Below are positions 43,880 through 53,393 of a stretch of DNA of 64,000 bases, piece after piece. The translations under genes and the position numbers were made by a program. The stretch spans positions 1 through 64,000 of the forward strand of contig NZ_KB895423.1 of NCBI RefSeq assembly GCF_000374845.1. The letters are read 5' to 3'. The notes beneath the pieces were generated by a model. The model searched no databases and had not been told where the DNA came from. It saw only the letters and a program-made list of their open reading frames with translations. Positions within the stretch are counted from its first letter, which is position 1. Each line of letters begins with the position of its first letter. The DNA is from Paenibacillus terrigena DSM 21567. Its GTDB lineage: Bacteria; Bacillota; Bacilli; Paenibacillales; Paenibacillaceae.

Positions 43880-45244
43880 ATGTTTAAGAAAATCTCTAAA
43901 AAAGTAATTCCTTTCGCTGTCGTGTCATCACTGGCGATTACAGCTTTGGTATCGGGTGCTGCACCGAGTTCAGCAGATTCTAAAAAAGTAGAAGATAAAA
44001 AGGTTAAAAACGTTATTTTCCTTATCGGTGATGGCATGGGGCTATCCTATACGTCTGCTTATCGTTATATGAAAGATGACCCTAAGACACCGATCAAAGA
44101 AAAAACAGAATTCGATAAATATTTCGTGGGAACACAAATGACTTATCCTGAGGACGAGCATCAGAATATTACCGATTCCGCATCTGCTGCAACGGCTATG
44201 TCCGCAGGTGTAAAAACGTACAATGCTGCAATCGCTGTTGATAATGATTTCACAGAAGTTAAAACGGTTCTAGAAGCAGCAAAAGAAAACGGCAAGTCTA
44301 CCGGATTGGTAGCTACATCTGAAATCACACATGCGACACCTGCCGCTTACGGAGCACATGATGTTAATCGCAAGAATATGGATGCCATTGCAGATGATTA
44401 CTTCGATGAACTCGTTAATAAGAAACATAAAATTGATGTCATGCTGGGTGGCGGTTTGAACAATTTTGTACGTAAGGACAGAAATCTAACAGAAGAATTC
44501 AAAAAAGCCGGATACAGCTATGTGACAGATCGTGAAAGCTTGCTCAAGGATACGAATAACCAAATCCTTGGATTATTCGCACCTGGTGGATTGGATAAAA
44601 TGATTGACCGCAACGAAAAGACCCCTTCACTACAAGAGATGACGAAAGCAGCCATTCAACGTCTTAGCACAAATAAAAACGGATTTTTCTTGATGGTAGA
44701 AGGCAGCCAAATCGATTGGGCAGGACATGATAATGATGTAGTCGCATCCATGAGCGAGATGGCCGATTTCGAGAAGGCATTTAAAGAAGCGATTGATTTT
44801 GCCAAGAAAGATGGGAATACGTTAGTTGTTGCGACGGCTGACCATTCAACCGGCGGATTCTCGATTGGCGCCAATGGCATCTACAATTTTGATGTAGCTC
44901 CGATTAAAGCTGCTAAACGCACGCCAGATTTCATGGCAGCAGAAATTCTTGCCGGTGCAACAGTTGAAGAAACATTGAAAAAATATATTGATTTACAACT
45001 GACAGATGAAGAAATCAAATCCGTTAAAGATGCAGCGGCTACCAAAGATCAAACGAAGACTGACAATGCGATCGAAGCTATCTTTAATACACGTTCCAAT
45101 ACAGGCTGGACGACTGGCGGCCATACCGGAGAAGATGTGCCGGTCTATGCTTTTGGGCCTGGTAAAGAGAAATTCGCTGGACTTATTGATAACACGGATA
45201 ATGCAAAAATCATTTTCAATATCATTGAAGGAAAAAACAAGTGA
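43880..45244 (+). CDS. Secreted alkaline phosphatase
   Basis: 454 residues with a signal peptide (MFKKISKKVIPFAVVSSLAITALVSG). The alkaline phosphatase core is clear: metal Asp in FLIGDGMG, nucleophile Ser in TDSASAATAM, metal His/Asp in SQIDWAGHDND and ATADHSTGG, and final His in TTGGHTGEDVPV. Releases phosphate from esters outside the cell, like B. subtilis PhoA/PhoB. AAGGAGG precedes the ATG. Monocistronic with a candidate PHO box, fitting induction under phosphate shortage. Confidence 0.93.
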   Translation: MFKKISKKVIPFAVVSSLAITALVSGAAPSSADSKKVEDKKVKNVIFLIGDGMGLSYTSAYRYMKDDPKTPIKEKTEFDKYFVGTQMTYPEDEHQNITDSASAATAMSAGVKTYNAAIAVDNDFTEVKTVLEAAKENGKSTGLVATSEITHATPAAYGAHDVNRKNMDAIADDYFDELVNKKHKIDVMLGGGLNNFVRKDRNLTEEFKKAGYSYVTDRESLLKDTNNQILGLFAPGGLDKMIDRNEKTPSLQEMTKAAIQRLSTNKNGFFLMVEGSQIDWAGHDNDVVASMSEMADFEKAFKEAIDFAKKDGNTLVVATADHSTGGFSIGANGIYNFDVAPIKAAKRTPDFMAAEILAGATVEETLKKYIDLQLTDEEIKSVKDAAATKDQTKTDNAIEAIFNTRSNTGWTTGGHTGEDVPVYAFGPGKEKFAGLIDNTDNAKIIFNIIEGKNK

Positions 45245-45283
45245 CCTGTTCATTTAAGTGATAATTATACTTAGACTTATATT

Positions 45284-45328
45284 ACGAAGCGGATCTTTCC
45301 AACTTAGTTGGTAGACCGCTTCGTTTTT
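45284..45328 (+). terminator. Terminator of the alkaline phosphatase gene
   Basis: ACGAAGCGG / CCGCTTCGT outer stem with CCAACTTAGTTGG inside, then TTTTT. Confidence 0.82.
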
Positions 45329-45382
45329 CATTCTTCACAATCTTATCGACCACTCAAAATTGTCGTACTTCAATCAGCAAAA

Positions 45383-45410
45383 AAGAGGCTATCCCAAATG
45401 ACAGCCTCTT
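45383..45410 (-). terminator. Terminator of the amidase gene (minus strand)
   Basis: AAGAGGCT / AGCCTCTT arms; read on the minus strand the stem is followed by TTTTTTGC. Confidence 0.8.
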
Positions 45411-45428
45411 GAAATCCTGATGCATAGT

Positions 45429-47366
45429 TTAATCGTCATTCTCTTCTTCGTTCATCGACCGCATCCGTACCTTCTCAACATCTGAGGCTTTCACAAAGGC
45501 GAAGCGGTGGTTGAAGAATATTCGGTAGAACTCTTCTTTGCCCTTGACCAGTTTACTGGTCGCATATGGGTCATTTGTGAATACCGGAGCATCGTAATAA
45601 TCGCTTTTGTCTTTTTCCACGGCAATATAAGATTGTCCCTGAGAAATGGTGTACTGAAGCGGGATCAACACATTCGGCGTGATATCCGAAGGATAAGCCG
45701 CTTCTTCTGGATAAGCTGCTCCATAGACCGCAATGGATACGGTACCGGCTTTCGGCGTGACTAACATTCCCTTGCCTGAAACCGCATTCATTCCTTGCGG
45801 GTTATAGAACCAGGCTTTCTGTCCTCCGAACCAGATTGCAGTCCAATCTCCCTGCTTGTCGGCAAGTGCGAAGGTCTGCCCTACGGTAGCTTTGGCGCCT
45901 ACGCTGAAACCGTCTTTCTTATTTTGTGCGACAAGGGCAGGATCATCAATCAGTTCAGCGTTAAAGTCAGGCTCTTTATATAAATAAACGAAGTTAGACG
46001 GCTGAGCAGGAGCATCATTGATATCTGGTTGATTGGTCTTAAAGTCAGGTTTGATTGTCACAATATCTTTGGACCCATGCTTCGAGCGGATCGGTGCTCC
46101 AACCAACTCCATGTAGTGCTCCCAATCCCAGAATGGACCGGGATCCTGATGCATAACCTTTTGACGCGCCGGAGTTAGACCCGGTATTTCATTATGACCG
46201 ATAATGTGGGCCCGATCGAGCGGAATATCGTATTTCTCTGCCAGATAACGAACCAATGCAGCTGAAGAACGGTAAAGTCTTTCTGTGAACCAGGTTGCTC
46301 CTTCCATAGCAAAGCCTTCATGTTCCAAGCCGATGGAATGCATATTGAAATACCAGTTGCCTGCATGCCATGCTACATTCTTGTTCTTGACCATTTGCGT
46401 AATCTGTCCGTCGGAGGAACGGATAACATAGTGGGCGCTGACGTAAGAGTCCGGATTGGTAAATATATTGAGCGTATCCTGATAGGTTTCTTCGGTATCA
46501 TGAATAACAATATAACGGATATCAGGACCAAATTTAGGACGGTCGGCAAGATCGTAATTGGAATAGTCCGAAGGATCATCCCCGTTCTGCTGATAGGCTG
46601 CAGGAATAAAATTGCAATGGAGATTACGAGGGCACTCGGCGGCTTCGGGCTTCGTTGGGCGAAGATGCATTTTTTTCACGGAATCAGGGTTAGGCTTTAT
46701 TTCTTTGGATGGCAGACTGAGCTGTTGTCCTTCCGAGGTTTGCCGCGATATTCCCTGCTGAATCGTATCAAATACATTATTGGCAAACTCCAAGGCGGAC
46801 TCTGACTCTTGAGAACCACTGTATTCGGCAACAGCACCATACCAGTCGGCTTCCGACGCAGGAAGTTCACCGAGTGTTTCTTGCGCGTACTTCGCTAGTA
46901 ATGCTGCGCCTCCCCGAATGTTGCTCACAGGATCCCGCTTCAATAATTCCGGATCGACGTTCAATAGCTGGGCCGCCTCCGACAAGGTATGAAGGCTCGG
47001 ATCGTTCAACAAAGCCGTTGTTGTATCCCCATCGCCGGTTCCCTTATAGTCTTCGTTATTCTGTTGCGTATAGTCGGTCAAATGCATAACACCGTATCCC
47101 CCTGCAGTACTGGGCTCACCATGATGATGCTCCCACCTGGAAAGGTTGTAGGAGACGGACATTAAAATGCTCACTGGCACGCCAAACTCATTTGCCGCGG
47201 ATTCGAAGGCTTCCTGCAATGAATTCGTCTGGTCTTGCTCCGCATAGACAGAAGGCACGGACTTGAAAGAAACAGGATCTCCAGGTGTGAATCCGGCAGC
47301 CACCAGTAAGGCGACTGCAAGAGCGAACGACAGCTTGTTCCATTGGATTGTTCGAAGCAGTTTCAA
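45429..47366 (-). CDS. Large secreted N-acetylmuramoyl-L-alanine amidase (Amidase_2)
   Basis: 645 residues. A signal peptide precedes an N-terminal region resembling a lytic-transglycosylase-type helical domain (LQEAFESAANEFGVPVSILMSVSYNLSRWE, AGGYGVMHL), then an Amidase_2/PGRP domain (YIVIHDTEETYQ, SAHYVIRSSDGQITQMV, WHAGN, IIGHNEIPG, DPGPFWDW) with zinc His and Glu visible, and a C-terminal beta region that may be SH3-like. It cuts peptidoglycan at the amide bond outside the cell. The start is TTG 47366, six bases after GGGAGGG; an (ATG)n microsatellite lies just upstream. Monocistronic. Confidence 0.87.
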   Translation of the reverse strand: MKLLRTIQWNKLSFALAVALLVAAGFTPGDPVSFKSVPSVYAEQDQTNSLQEAFESAANEFGVPVSILMSVSYNLSRWEHHHGEPSTAGGYGVMHLTDYTQQNNEDYKGTGDGDTTTALLNDPSLHTLSEAAQLLNVDPELLKRDPVSNIRGGAALLAKYAQETLGELPASEADWYGAVAEYSGSQESESALEFANNVFDTIQQGISRQTSEGQQLSLPSKEIKPNPDSVKKMHLRPTKPEAAECPRNLHCNFIPAAYQQNGDDPSDYSNYDLADRPKFGPDIRYIVIHDTEETYQDTLNIFTNPDSYVSAHYVIRSSDGQITQMVKNKNVAWHAGNWYFNMHSIGLEHEGFAMEGATWFTERLYRSSAALVRYLAEKYDIPLDRAHIIGHNEIPGLTPARQKVMHQDPGPFWDWEHYMELVGAPIRSKHGSKDIVTIKPDFKTNQPDINDAPAQPSNFVYLYKEPDFNAELIDDPALVAQNKKDGFSVGAKATVGQTFALADKQGDWTAIWFGGQKAWFYNPQGMNAVSGKGMLVTPKAGTVSIAVYGAAYPEEAAYPSDITPNVLIPLQYTISQGQSYIAVEKDKSDYYDAPVFTNDPYATSKLVKGKEEFYRIFFNHRFAFVKASDVEKVRMRSMNEEENDD

Positions 47367-47644
47367 TATTTTCCCTCCCGAATAATAATGATGATGATGA
47401 TGACTCCGATTGATTTCGCACCTCCATTTTTAATATATTTTTATGAAATTAAAACATGAACAAAATTTAAAAATCGAAATATTATTTCATCGGACATTTG
47501 AATCGGAGTTAGATGTACTCTAGCAGGTGTTAAGGAGTAGTCCTTTGATTGTTGCAGTTTCATAGATGTTTATATAGACTGGTATCAGTTGGATGAACAT
47601 TTTCTATCAAAAATGCTTGTAAGGTAAAATGGGAGGAACTAGTT

Positions 47645-48820
47645 TTGAATCATTTCACGATATTTGCATCGAGGAACGACATTGACGATATTGAAACGAA
47701 GATACTAGACGTTTTTGTTAAGGGCTTTGACGTTAAGGTTAACGAGAATGAATATTTTATCAAGTCCAAGACGTTGTTCAACAAACACAAAATCACGATC
47801 AGAGTCGCAACTGAAGAAACAAGTCCCGAGTATTTCTCGCGAAATATTCCAGGAATGATGGGGTTTTATGATCGGATTCCTTTTGAAGACGAGCATCTTA
47901 AAGGGTTAGTGATGACACAAATATCGATCTTAAACACGATGGTTGCCATCGAATCGGAGAAGGAAATGAATGACGGGCTGATGCAACTCTTTACGAAGCT
48001 GCTATTAGAGATTGGCGGGATCGGCTTTTTGCCTAACGGAATTTTACTTGATCAAGAAGGACAAGTTATTGTTTATCCTGACGGCAGTTCAGGTTCGGCT
48101 GACTTCAGACCTCATGCCGCTACAAGCAAAGTGCTGGGGCCAGAGATCACATCTGAGGAAGGCGAACAACGGAAAGACAGGAGTATAGCTTATTTACATG
48201 AAAGGGGTATTCCGTATATTACCTGGATGCCTCAGCTGCCACCATTAGCAGAATGTCAATTTAAAACTCAGGAAGTGATAGCAAAAAGAGCTGTCGCCTT
48301 ATTAATCGTGATCCAATACGCTTGTGATGTGGCTCAATCCCTGGATATCCATGAGTCCAAAAACTTCTTTATAGGCATGCTGCAAAAATATGGCGTTGAA
48401 GATGATTTGACTGAGAATGAAAGAAGATTTTTGCACGATGATGAACCGGATGTGCAGGACGCAGTCAATCTTGCCTGGCAATATGAAGCATATTGGACGC
48501 TTATTTGGGCATTGGGTCTTATAGATACACTTGAATTCCCTGACCAGGTATGCGACTGTGATCATGCGATTCAAATCGTCTCCAACTGCGAATCGTTCGA
48601 ACAGTTCTATCAGACAACGACGATGCGCGGCAGACAAGAAATTTTGGATGAGGCAGATAAAATGTATAGACTTCATTGGGCATGTGTAAATAGCAGGATT
48701 AAAGGAGAAGAAGCTCCTGTAGGCATGCAAGAAAGTATCGTGATAGAGCGACGTAGGGGACTGTTCTGGATGATCGGCCATCGGGATGAACAATGGGACG
48801 AAATTTCGATGGACACCTAG
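47645..48820 (+). CDS. DUF4272-containing protein
   Basis: 391 residues with no signal peptide or membrane segment. The C-terminal half carries the DUF4272 pattern (VIAKRAVALLIVIQYACDVAQS ... LTENERRFL ... QYEAYWTLIWALGLIDTLEFP). The N-terminal half is a second unassigned domain that may be SUKH- or immunity-like. DUF4272 proteins often sit beside toxin systems, but no toxin is visible here. The start is TTG 47645 with GGAGG eight bases before; no ATG fits. Confidence 0.72.
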   Translation: MNHFTIFASRNDIDDIETKILDVFVKGFDVKVNENEYFIKSKTLFNKHKITIRVATEETSPEYFSRNIPGMMGFYDRIPFEDEHLKGLVMTQISILNTMVAIESEKEMNDGLMQLFTKLLLEIGGIGFLPNGILLDQEGQVIVYPDGSSGSADFRPHAATSKVLGPEITSEEGEQRKDRSIAYLHERGIPYITWMPQLPPLAECQFKTQEVIAKRAVALLIVIQYACDVAQSLDIHESKNFFIGMLQKYGVEDDLTENERRFLHDDEPDVQDAVNLAWQYEAYWTLIWALGLIDTLEFPDQVCDCDHAIQIVSNCESFEQFYQTTTMRGRQEILDEADKMYRLHWACVNSRIKGEEAPVGMQESIVIERRRGLFWMIGHRDEQWDEISMDT

Positions 48821-48985
48821 AATCAAGATCACAACATATCTATTAGGCGGACAATCAAAAGCTAACGCGCTAGGATAGCCCTGAAAGACATTTCATTCCA
48901 CGTAAAATGCGGCTTATTTATTTTATGTCCTCAAGTTCTTGTCATTTTTATTCGACAGGATCTTGGGGACATTACCGTTTTTACC

Positions 48986-49010
48986 GGAATTTTATTCCCC
49001 TCCGCGTATA
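48986..49010 (+). promoter_or_regulatory. Possible ECF-type promoter before the sigma gene
   Basis: GGAATT and CGTATA separated by 13 bases, about 70 bases before the sigma factor start. The elements look like ECF promoters, but the spacing is shorter than the usual 16, so this is weak. Confidence 0.25.
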
Positions 49011-49079
49011 AAGTTTTTGTCGTACAAATTGAACTTTTATAACCTCTAGGGTCTCTTATCTATGAAAAGGGGAGAGAAC

Positions 49080-49643
49080 ATGAACGTAAGCCATCTTGTC
49101 AGACAAGCCCAAAAGGGCAACAAAGAAGCATTACTACAACTCATCATGGCCGATCAGGACGCTTATTATCGTCTTGCGTATACGTACATGGGAAACGAGC
49201 ATGATGCGATGGATGCCATGGAAGACATGATTGTTACACTGTATGAAAAGATCGATCAATTGCAAAAGGGCGAAGCATTCTACAGCTGGAGCAAAACCAT
49301 TCTCGTCAATCGGTGCAGAACATTACTCCGCAAAAAAGGTCGATTTTTTCCACTGGAAGACGAGCAAGATCTATCCCTTGCAGCATTCACTGACGATAAT
49401 CCATATCGCCATACAGAGTCAGAGCTGAATATGCAGGTGTTGCTATCCCATCTGAATGCACAGCAGCGGGAAGCGATCGAACTTCGATATGTTCATGATC
49501 TTCCGTACCAGACGATTGCGGACATGACCGGCGCGCCGCTCGGAACCATCAAATCAAGAATCTCACAAGGCATACTTAAATTGAAAGCCATGATCGGAGG
49601 TGATCGTTATGGAGACGATCGAGGAGAAATTACAGGAGTATAA
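49080..49643 (+). CDS. ECF-type RNA polymerase sigma factor
   Basis: 187 residues with sigma region 2 (YRLAYTYMGNEHDAMDAMEDMI, YSWSKTILVNRCRTLLRK) and region 4 (LNAQQREAIELRYVHDLPYQTIADMTGAPLGTIKSRISQGI). It directs RNA polymerase to a stress-type regulon, probably including itself. ATG 49080 follows AAAAGGGGAG. The next gene overlaps by 35 bases and encodes a membrane protein that is the likely anti-sigma factor. Confidence 0.9.
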   Translation: MNVSHLVRQAQKGNKEALLQLIMADQDAYYRLAYTYMGNEHDAMDAMEDMIVTLYEKIDQLQKGEAFYSWSKTILVNRCRTLLRKKGRFFPLEDEQDLSLAAFTDDNPYRHTESELNMQVLLSHLNAQQREAIELRYVHDLPYQTIADMTGAPLGTIKSRISQGILKLKAMIGGDRYGDDRGEITGV

Positions 49644-50892
49644 GCAGCAGACGGTGAATCAGATGCATGCGCCGTCAGAACTTGAGGGAAGACTTCGGGA
49701 TGCACTGCAGCGTGTTCCTGCGAAAAAAAGAAGCATGAATAAAACCGTGGCATGGATTGCATCCGCTGTCGCAGCCCTCATTCTCATGGTTGGTGCTTAC
49801 GAGTATCCTGCCTTAGCTTATTACTTTAACATCAACTTGAACACACTTAGTTTTGCTGAAGTGGTGGAGCAGGGCTACGGCCAATCTGTTGACAAAAGCA
49901 TAACGCTTCAAGACGGCACGGTCGTTACAATTCAAGGTGTCATTGCTGACGATAATGTATTTCGCATGTATTACACCATTGATCGACCTGCAGGCATTGC
50001 GTTTACGGACGATGATTTTCGTCGATATGGATTCGAGAACTTGCGAGGATTCTTAACCAATTCAGATTCGCTAAGAGGCGGCGGCGGACCAGGCAAGACC
50101 AAGAGCCAGTTCGTCGGAGATCATGATTTCAAGCCTGTTAGTCCATTCGCTCGCACCCTAACAGTTACATTTACGGAGTGGTTGGATAATGGGAAAAAGC
50201 TATCTTATCCGATCACCTTCAACTTTGAAGCAAATAAAGCAATGAAGAGTATCATTAAGGAAGATCTTTCTGAATCCATCGCTGTTGATAAAGGGACGAT
50301 TCATTATGATTATATTACAGCTTCCCCAACGTCAACCATCGTGAAGGGACACTATGAATTAGAAGAGTATCCGAGATTTTCAGGTGAAACCAAGCTGTAT
50401 GTGAATGGAACAGAAGTAGGCAGGAGTGGAGCAGGGGGACATAATCCTGACTTTCAACTTCAATTCGCCGCATTCCCTACGGATAATATTCATTCCATTG
50501 ATCTTGTCCTCGAAAATTTCGAAGGATATCACAAAATCAATGAACCCATCTCGCTTGCGTCACCTTCCGATCGATCCATTAAAATCGGAGATGAAAAGTT
50601 GTGGATTCGCAGCGTGACGAAAACCGAAACAGGCTATGATATCGTCATTGCCAGAAATCAGTTTACGTTCTTGGAAAAGGACAATTTATCCATCCAAGCT
50701 GGTGGACACGTCATTCCGGTATCTTCGATCTCCGAAGAACGTCCTTGGGATTTGAAGAATGGCAATATTATGTGGGAGCAGACGTATTCTTTCAACACCA
50801 CGGACAAGCCGGAATTCCTGCTAGTGAACGGCTACCAATATATTAAAAAATACAATAAGAAAATATCGATACCAGTAGATAACAAAAAATAA
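49609..50892 (+). CDS. Membrane anti-sigma factor-like protein (DUF4179 type)
   Basis: 427 residues: a cytoplasmic N-terminus of about 50 residues (LQEYKQQTVNQMHAPSELEGRLRDAL), one membrane segment (TVAWIASAVAALILMVGAY) and a large extracellular beta-rich region seen in DUF4179/DUF5643 proteins. These are paired with ECF sigma factors and are thought to hold them until a signal arrives. GGAGG lies eight bases before ATG 49609, inside the sigma gene, giving coupled translation. The signal is unknown. Confidence 0.82.
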   Translation: METIEEKLQEYKQQTVNQMHAPSELEGRLRDALQRVPAKKRSMNKTVAWIASAVAALILMVGAYEYPALAYYFNINLNTLSFAEVVEQGYGQSVDKSITLQDGTVVTIQGVIADDNVFRMYYTIDRPAGIAFTDDDFRRYGFENLRGFLTNSDSLRGGGGPGKTKSQFVGDHDFKPVSPFARTLTVTFTEWLDNGKKLSYPITFNFEANKAMKSIIKEDLSESIAVDKGTIHYDYITASPTSTIVKGHYELEEYPRFSGETKLYVNGTEVGRSGAGGHNPDFQLQFAAFPTDNIHSIDLVLENFEGYHKINEPISLASPSDRSIKIGDEKLWIRSVTKTETGYDIVIARNQFTFLEKDNLSIQAGGHVIPVSSISEERPWDLKNGNIMWEQTYSFNTTDKPEFLLVNGYQYIKKYNKKISIPVDNKK

Positions 50893-50905
50893 ACCATGCT
50901 CTAGT

Positions 50906-50956
50906 ACCCGGAAAATAGACACTTTTGAAAAAAGAGTGGCTGTTCTCCGGGTTTTT
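50906..50956 (+). terminator. Terminator of the sigma/anti-sigma operon
   Basis: ACCCGGA / TCCGGGT outer arms with CACT/AGTG inside, then TTTTTGTTTTGG. Confidence 0.78.
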
Positions 50957-51062
50957 GTTTTGGTACATTAAAAAATGAATAACTTACCAGAAAGGTGTAG
51001 ATTACTCGGTAAAAAGGCTTTATTCTAGTATGAGCATTAAATAATCTGAGAAGGGGCTGATC

Positions 51063-51128
51063 ATGTTGTACGGGAAAGCTGCTAGGAAGTTACATCAGGA
51101 CCACTTGATGAGAATAAATAATGCATAA
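51063..51128 (+). CDS. Short 21-codon ORF upstream of the HAD gene
   Basis: MLYGKAARKLHQDHLMRINNA, with AAGGGG upstream of ATG 51063. It ends 16 bases before the HAD start codon. It may be a leader peptide or a remnant; there is no recognised family. Confidence 0.25.
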   Translation: MLYGKAARKLHQDHLMRINNA

Positions 51129-51144
51129 AAAGGGAGAGGAAGCA

Positions 51145-51801
51145 ATGTCACAATCACTCATCTTTGATATGGACGGAACACTATTTCAAACAGACAAAAT
51201 TTTAGAAATATCGCTCGAGGATGCTTTTAATCATTTAAGGGATCTAAATGAATGGGATTCAGTAACGCCTATTGATAAATACCTTGAAATTATGGGTGTA
51301 CCTTTACCAAAAGTATGGGAAACTCTGTTGCCCAATCATTCCAATGAAGTAAGAGAACAAACTGATGCATATTTTCTAGAAAGATTAATTGAAAATATAA
51401 GAAGTGGGAAAGGGGCTTTATATCCTAATGTATTGGAAATTTTCAATCATTTAAAAGAGAATGATTGTTCAATTTACATAGCAAGTAATGGTTTAACGGA
51501 ATATTTAAAGGCTATTGTGAGTTATTATCATTTGGACAACTGGGTTACTGAAACCTTTAGTATCCAACAAATTGAATCGTTAAATAAATCAGACTTAGTT
51601 CAAATTATTATTGAAAAATATGGTATTACCAATGCGGCAGTAGTAGGAGACCGCCTATCGGATATCAATGCAGCTAAAGATAATGGTTTAGTTGCCATAG
51701 GATGTAATTTTGATTTTGCACGAGACGACGAACTTTCTCAGGCTGATCTAGTTATAGATGATTTAATTGAGTTAAAAACAATAATACAGTTAAATAAATA
51801 G
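51145..51801 (+). CDS. HAD-superfamily hydrolase
   Basis: 218 residues: nucleophile motif FDMDGTLFQTD, a helical cap, YIASNGL (Ser/Thr motif), the Lys region and VVGDRLSDINAAKDNGL (acid motif). This is the phosphoglycolate phosphatase/PpaX-like group. The substrate is not known. ATG 51145 follows GGGAGAGG; the frame start at 51121 has no site. Confidence 0.85.
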   Translation: MSQSLIFDMDGTLFQTDKILEISLEDAFNHLRDLNEWDSVTPIDKYLEIMGVPLPKVWETLLPNHSNEVREQTDAYFLERLIENIRSGKGALYPNVLEIFNHLKENDCSIYIASNGLTEYLKAIVSYYHLDNWVTETFSIQQIESLNKSDLVQIIIEKYGITNAAVVGDRLSDINAAKDNGLVAIGCNFDFARDDELSQADLVIDDLIELKTIIQLNK

Positions 51802-51830
51802 GTGTTCAACTAAACGGGACACGAGCGTTG

Positions 51831-51859
51831 AGGAGCTTGCTTGGAGGCAGCTCCTTTGT
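51831..51859 (+). terminator. Hairpin after the HAD gene
   Basis: AGGAGCT / AGCTCCT arms with an 11-base loop, then TTGTTTG. Confidence 0.6.
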
Positions 51860-51978
51860 TTGTTGAGGTAGCGGGTAGGATAGTAAAAGAATTTGGGGGA
51901 AGAAATGTAGTGTTTTTAATAGGCACTTTAATCATTACGCTAACAGCAGATTAATGCAACAATAAAGAGGAGAAAATC

Positions 51979-52158
51979 GTGGATGACGGCCAACTCATCA
52001 CGACCGGATCGGCAGGCGGACTGCATTTGGCACGTTAGGTCATGGAGCTTTTAGACGTTATGCCCAAGGAGGCGTTGAGCGCATGGTACGAATACTACCA
52101 TACAGGCGATGCCAATCACTTTTGCGTGTTAATGGATGCTTTTTCGCCTCAACATTAA
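51979..52158 (+). pseudogene. DJ-1/PfpI-family C-terminal remnant
   Basis: The frame VDDGQLITTGSAGGLHLAR, a TAG at 52036, then VMELLDVMPKEALSAWYEYYHTGD looks like the C-terminal third of a DJ-1/PfpI protein with an in-frame stop. GAGGAG precedes the GTG but the essential N-terminal half is absent. The rest of 51860-51978 shows nothing. Confidence 0.45.
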
Positions 52159-52253
52159 AAAAAGTTGTCATTCGAAAACTATTTTTTCGATACGTAACCT
52201 TGACTCGGTACTAATTTGAAGAACAGTAACATATAAATACGAACCAATTGAGT

Positions 52254-52282
52254 GCATTTCTTTGTAGTGAGGAATGCTTTTT
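52254..52282 (+). terminator. Terminator-like hairpin
   Basis: GCATTTC / GGAATGC arms (one mismatch) followed by seven T; it isolates the DUF2975 gene from upstream transcription. Confidence 0.55.
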
Positions 52283-52296
52283 TTGGTTGAAAAAAG

Positions 52297-52359
52297 ATAT
52301 TGATATAACAATAATAACACATTTAATATCAATATTTATTTATTGTATAACGATAAATA
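52297..52359 (+). promoter_or_regulatory. Candidate operator/promoter region for the DUF2975-HTH pair
   Basis: Two inverted repeats lie 50-110 bases before the gene: ATATTGATAT (52297-52306) with ATATCAATAT (52326-52335), and TATTTATTG (52337-52345) with CGATAAATA (52351-52359, one mismatch). Such sites fit binding by the small Cro/C1-type regulator encoded two genes down. Confidence 0.45.
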
Positions 52360-52405
52360 TTGTGTTAAAGTCAAATTAAATTTATTAGTAAGTGAGGGGC
52401 TTTTT

Positions 52406-52888
52406 ATGAAACGAGGAACAACACTCTTTTTAAAGGCAGCTGTTATTCTTATTGGAATACCAGTTCTTGCTTTGTGCATATTCTTGGTGCCAGAGTTAGC
52501 GGATTTTGCAGCAGAATTGTATCCAGATCATACTTATTTGAAATATCTCGTTTTTATCGATTTGTATGCAACGGCGATACCTTTTTACTTTGCTCTGTAT
52601 CAAGCTTTTAAACTTTTGAGCTATATTGACAAGAACAAAGCTTTCTCGGAATTATCTGTAAAGGCTTTAAAGAATATAAAATACTGTGCCATCACAATCA
52701 GTACTTTGTACCTGCTAGGTATGCCACTCTACTATCTCATGGGGAAGAGAGTTGACCCTCCAAGTTTCATACCAATCGGATTGGTCATTATTTTCGCCTC
52801 TATGGTGATCGCCGTTTTTGCTGCTGTTCTCCAAAGACTTTTAAATGAGGCTATTGATATAAAATCAGAAAATGATTTGACGGTCTGA
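52406..52888 (+). CDS. DUF2975 membrane protein (YoaS-like)
   Basis: 160 residues with four hydrophobic segments and the DUF2975 pattern (FYFALYQAFKLLSYIDKNKAFSELSVKALKNIKYCAI). In B. subtilis and relatives the family (YoaS) is encoded with a small XRE regulator (YozG), exactly as here. Function unknown. GTGAGGGGC precedes ATG 52406; the frame from 52343 has no ribosome site. Confidence 0.82.
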   Translation: MKRGTTLFLKAAVILIGIPVLALCIFLVPELADFAAELYPDHTYLKYLVFIDLYATAIPFYFALYQAFKLLSYIDKNKAFSELSVKALKNIKYCAITISTLYLLGMPLYYLMGKRVDPPSFIPIGLVIIFASMVIAVFAAVLQRLLNEAIDIKSENDLTV

Positions 52889-52898
52889 GGTGAGGAAC

Positions 52899-53126
52899 AT
52901 GGCGATTATAATCAATATTGATGTGATGTTGGCTAAAAGAAAAATGAGCGTAACAGAACTTTCGGAGAGGGTTGGAATAACAATGGCTAACCTTTCTATA
53001 TTGAAAAATGGAAAGGCAAAAGCGATTCGATTATCAACATTAGAGGCGATTTGTAAGGCTTTAGAATGTCAGCCTGGAGATATATTAGAATACAAAAGTG
53101 ACGAAGACACCAACATTATCGGTTAA
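52899..53126 (+). CDS. Small XRE-family regulator (YozG-like)
   Basis: 75 residues, a Cro/C1-type helix-turn-helix throughout (MLAKRKMSVTELSERVGITMANLSILKNGKAKAIRLSTLEAICKALECQPGDILEY). The pair DUF2975 plus this HTH is conserved in Bacillota and is likely autoregulated. ATG 52899 follows GAGGTGAGG; 52890 would add three residues. Confidence 0.88.
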   Translation: MAIIINIDVMLAKRKMSVTELSERVGITMANLSILKNGKAKAIRLSTLEAICKALECQPGDILEYKSDEDTNIIG

Positions 53127-53208
53127 TGTGAATTTATTAGTTCGATTGGGAAACCATTTGCTGGCTGATGGAGGACCAATTCATTGAAGTAACGGGACAC
53201 TATATCTT

Positions 53209-53239
53209 AAGGCCCCCATTAATTGATAATGGGGGCCTT
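53209..53239 (+). terminator. Terminator after the HTH gene
   Basis: Perfect 12-bp arms AAGGCCCCCATT / AATGGGGGCCTT with a seven-base loop; A+T-rich tail. Confidence 0.8.
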
Positions 53240-53393
53240 AAATATATCCTTTAGTTTTGGGTTTGATTTTCTCTGTCAAAACATTGATGATTCTAATAAG
53301 TTCCGAATCTTGGAGGATCCGATTTTCGGAAGTGAGGAATCTGTGAGTTCTCTTGATAAGTACATTGCAATCTGCCTCGGGAAGGCTACTTAA

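Noticed and set aside
47386-47404. ATG-repeat microsatellite upstream of the amidase gene
   Set aside because: Five short units only and outside the coding region; no sign that it acts in phase variation.
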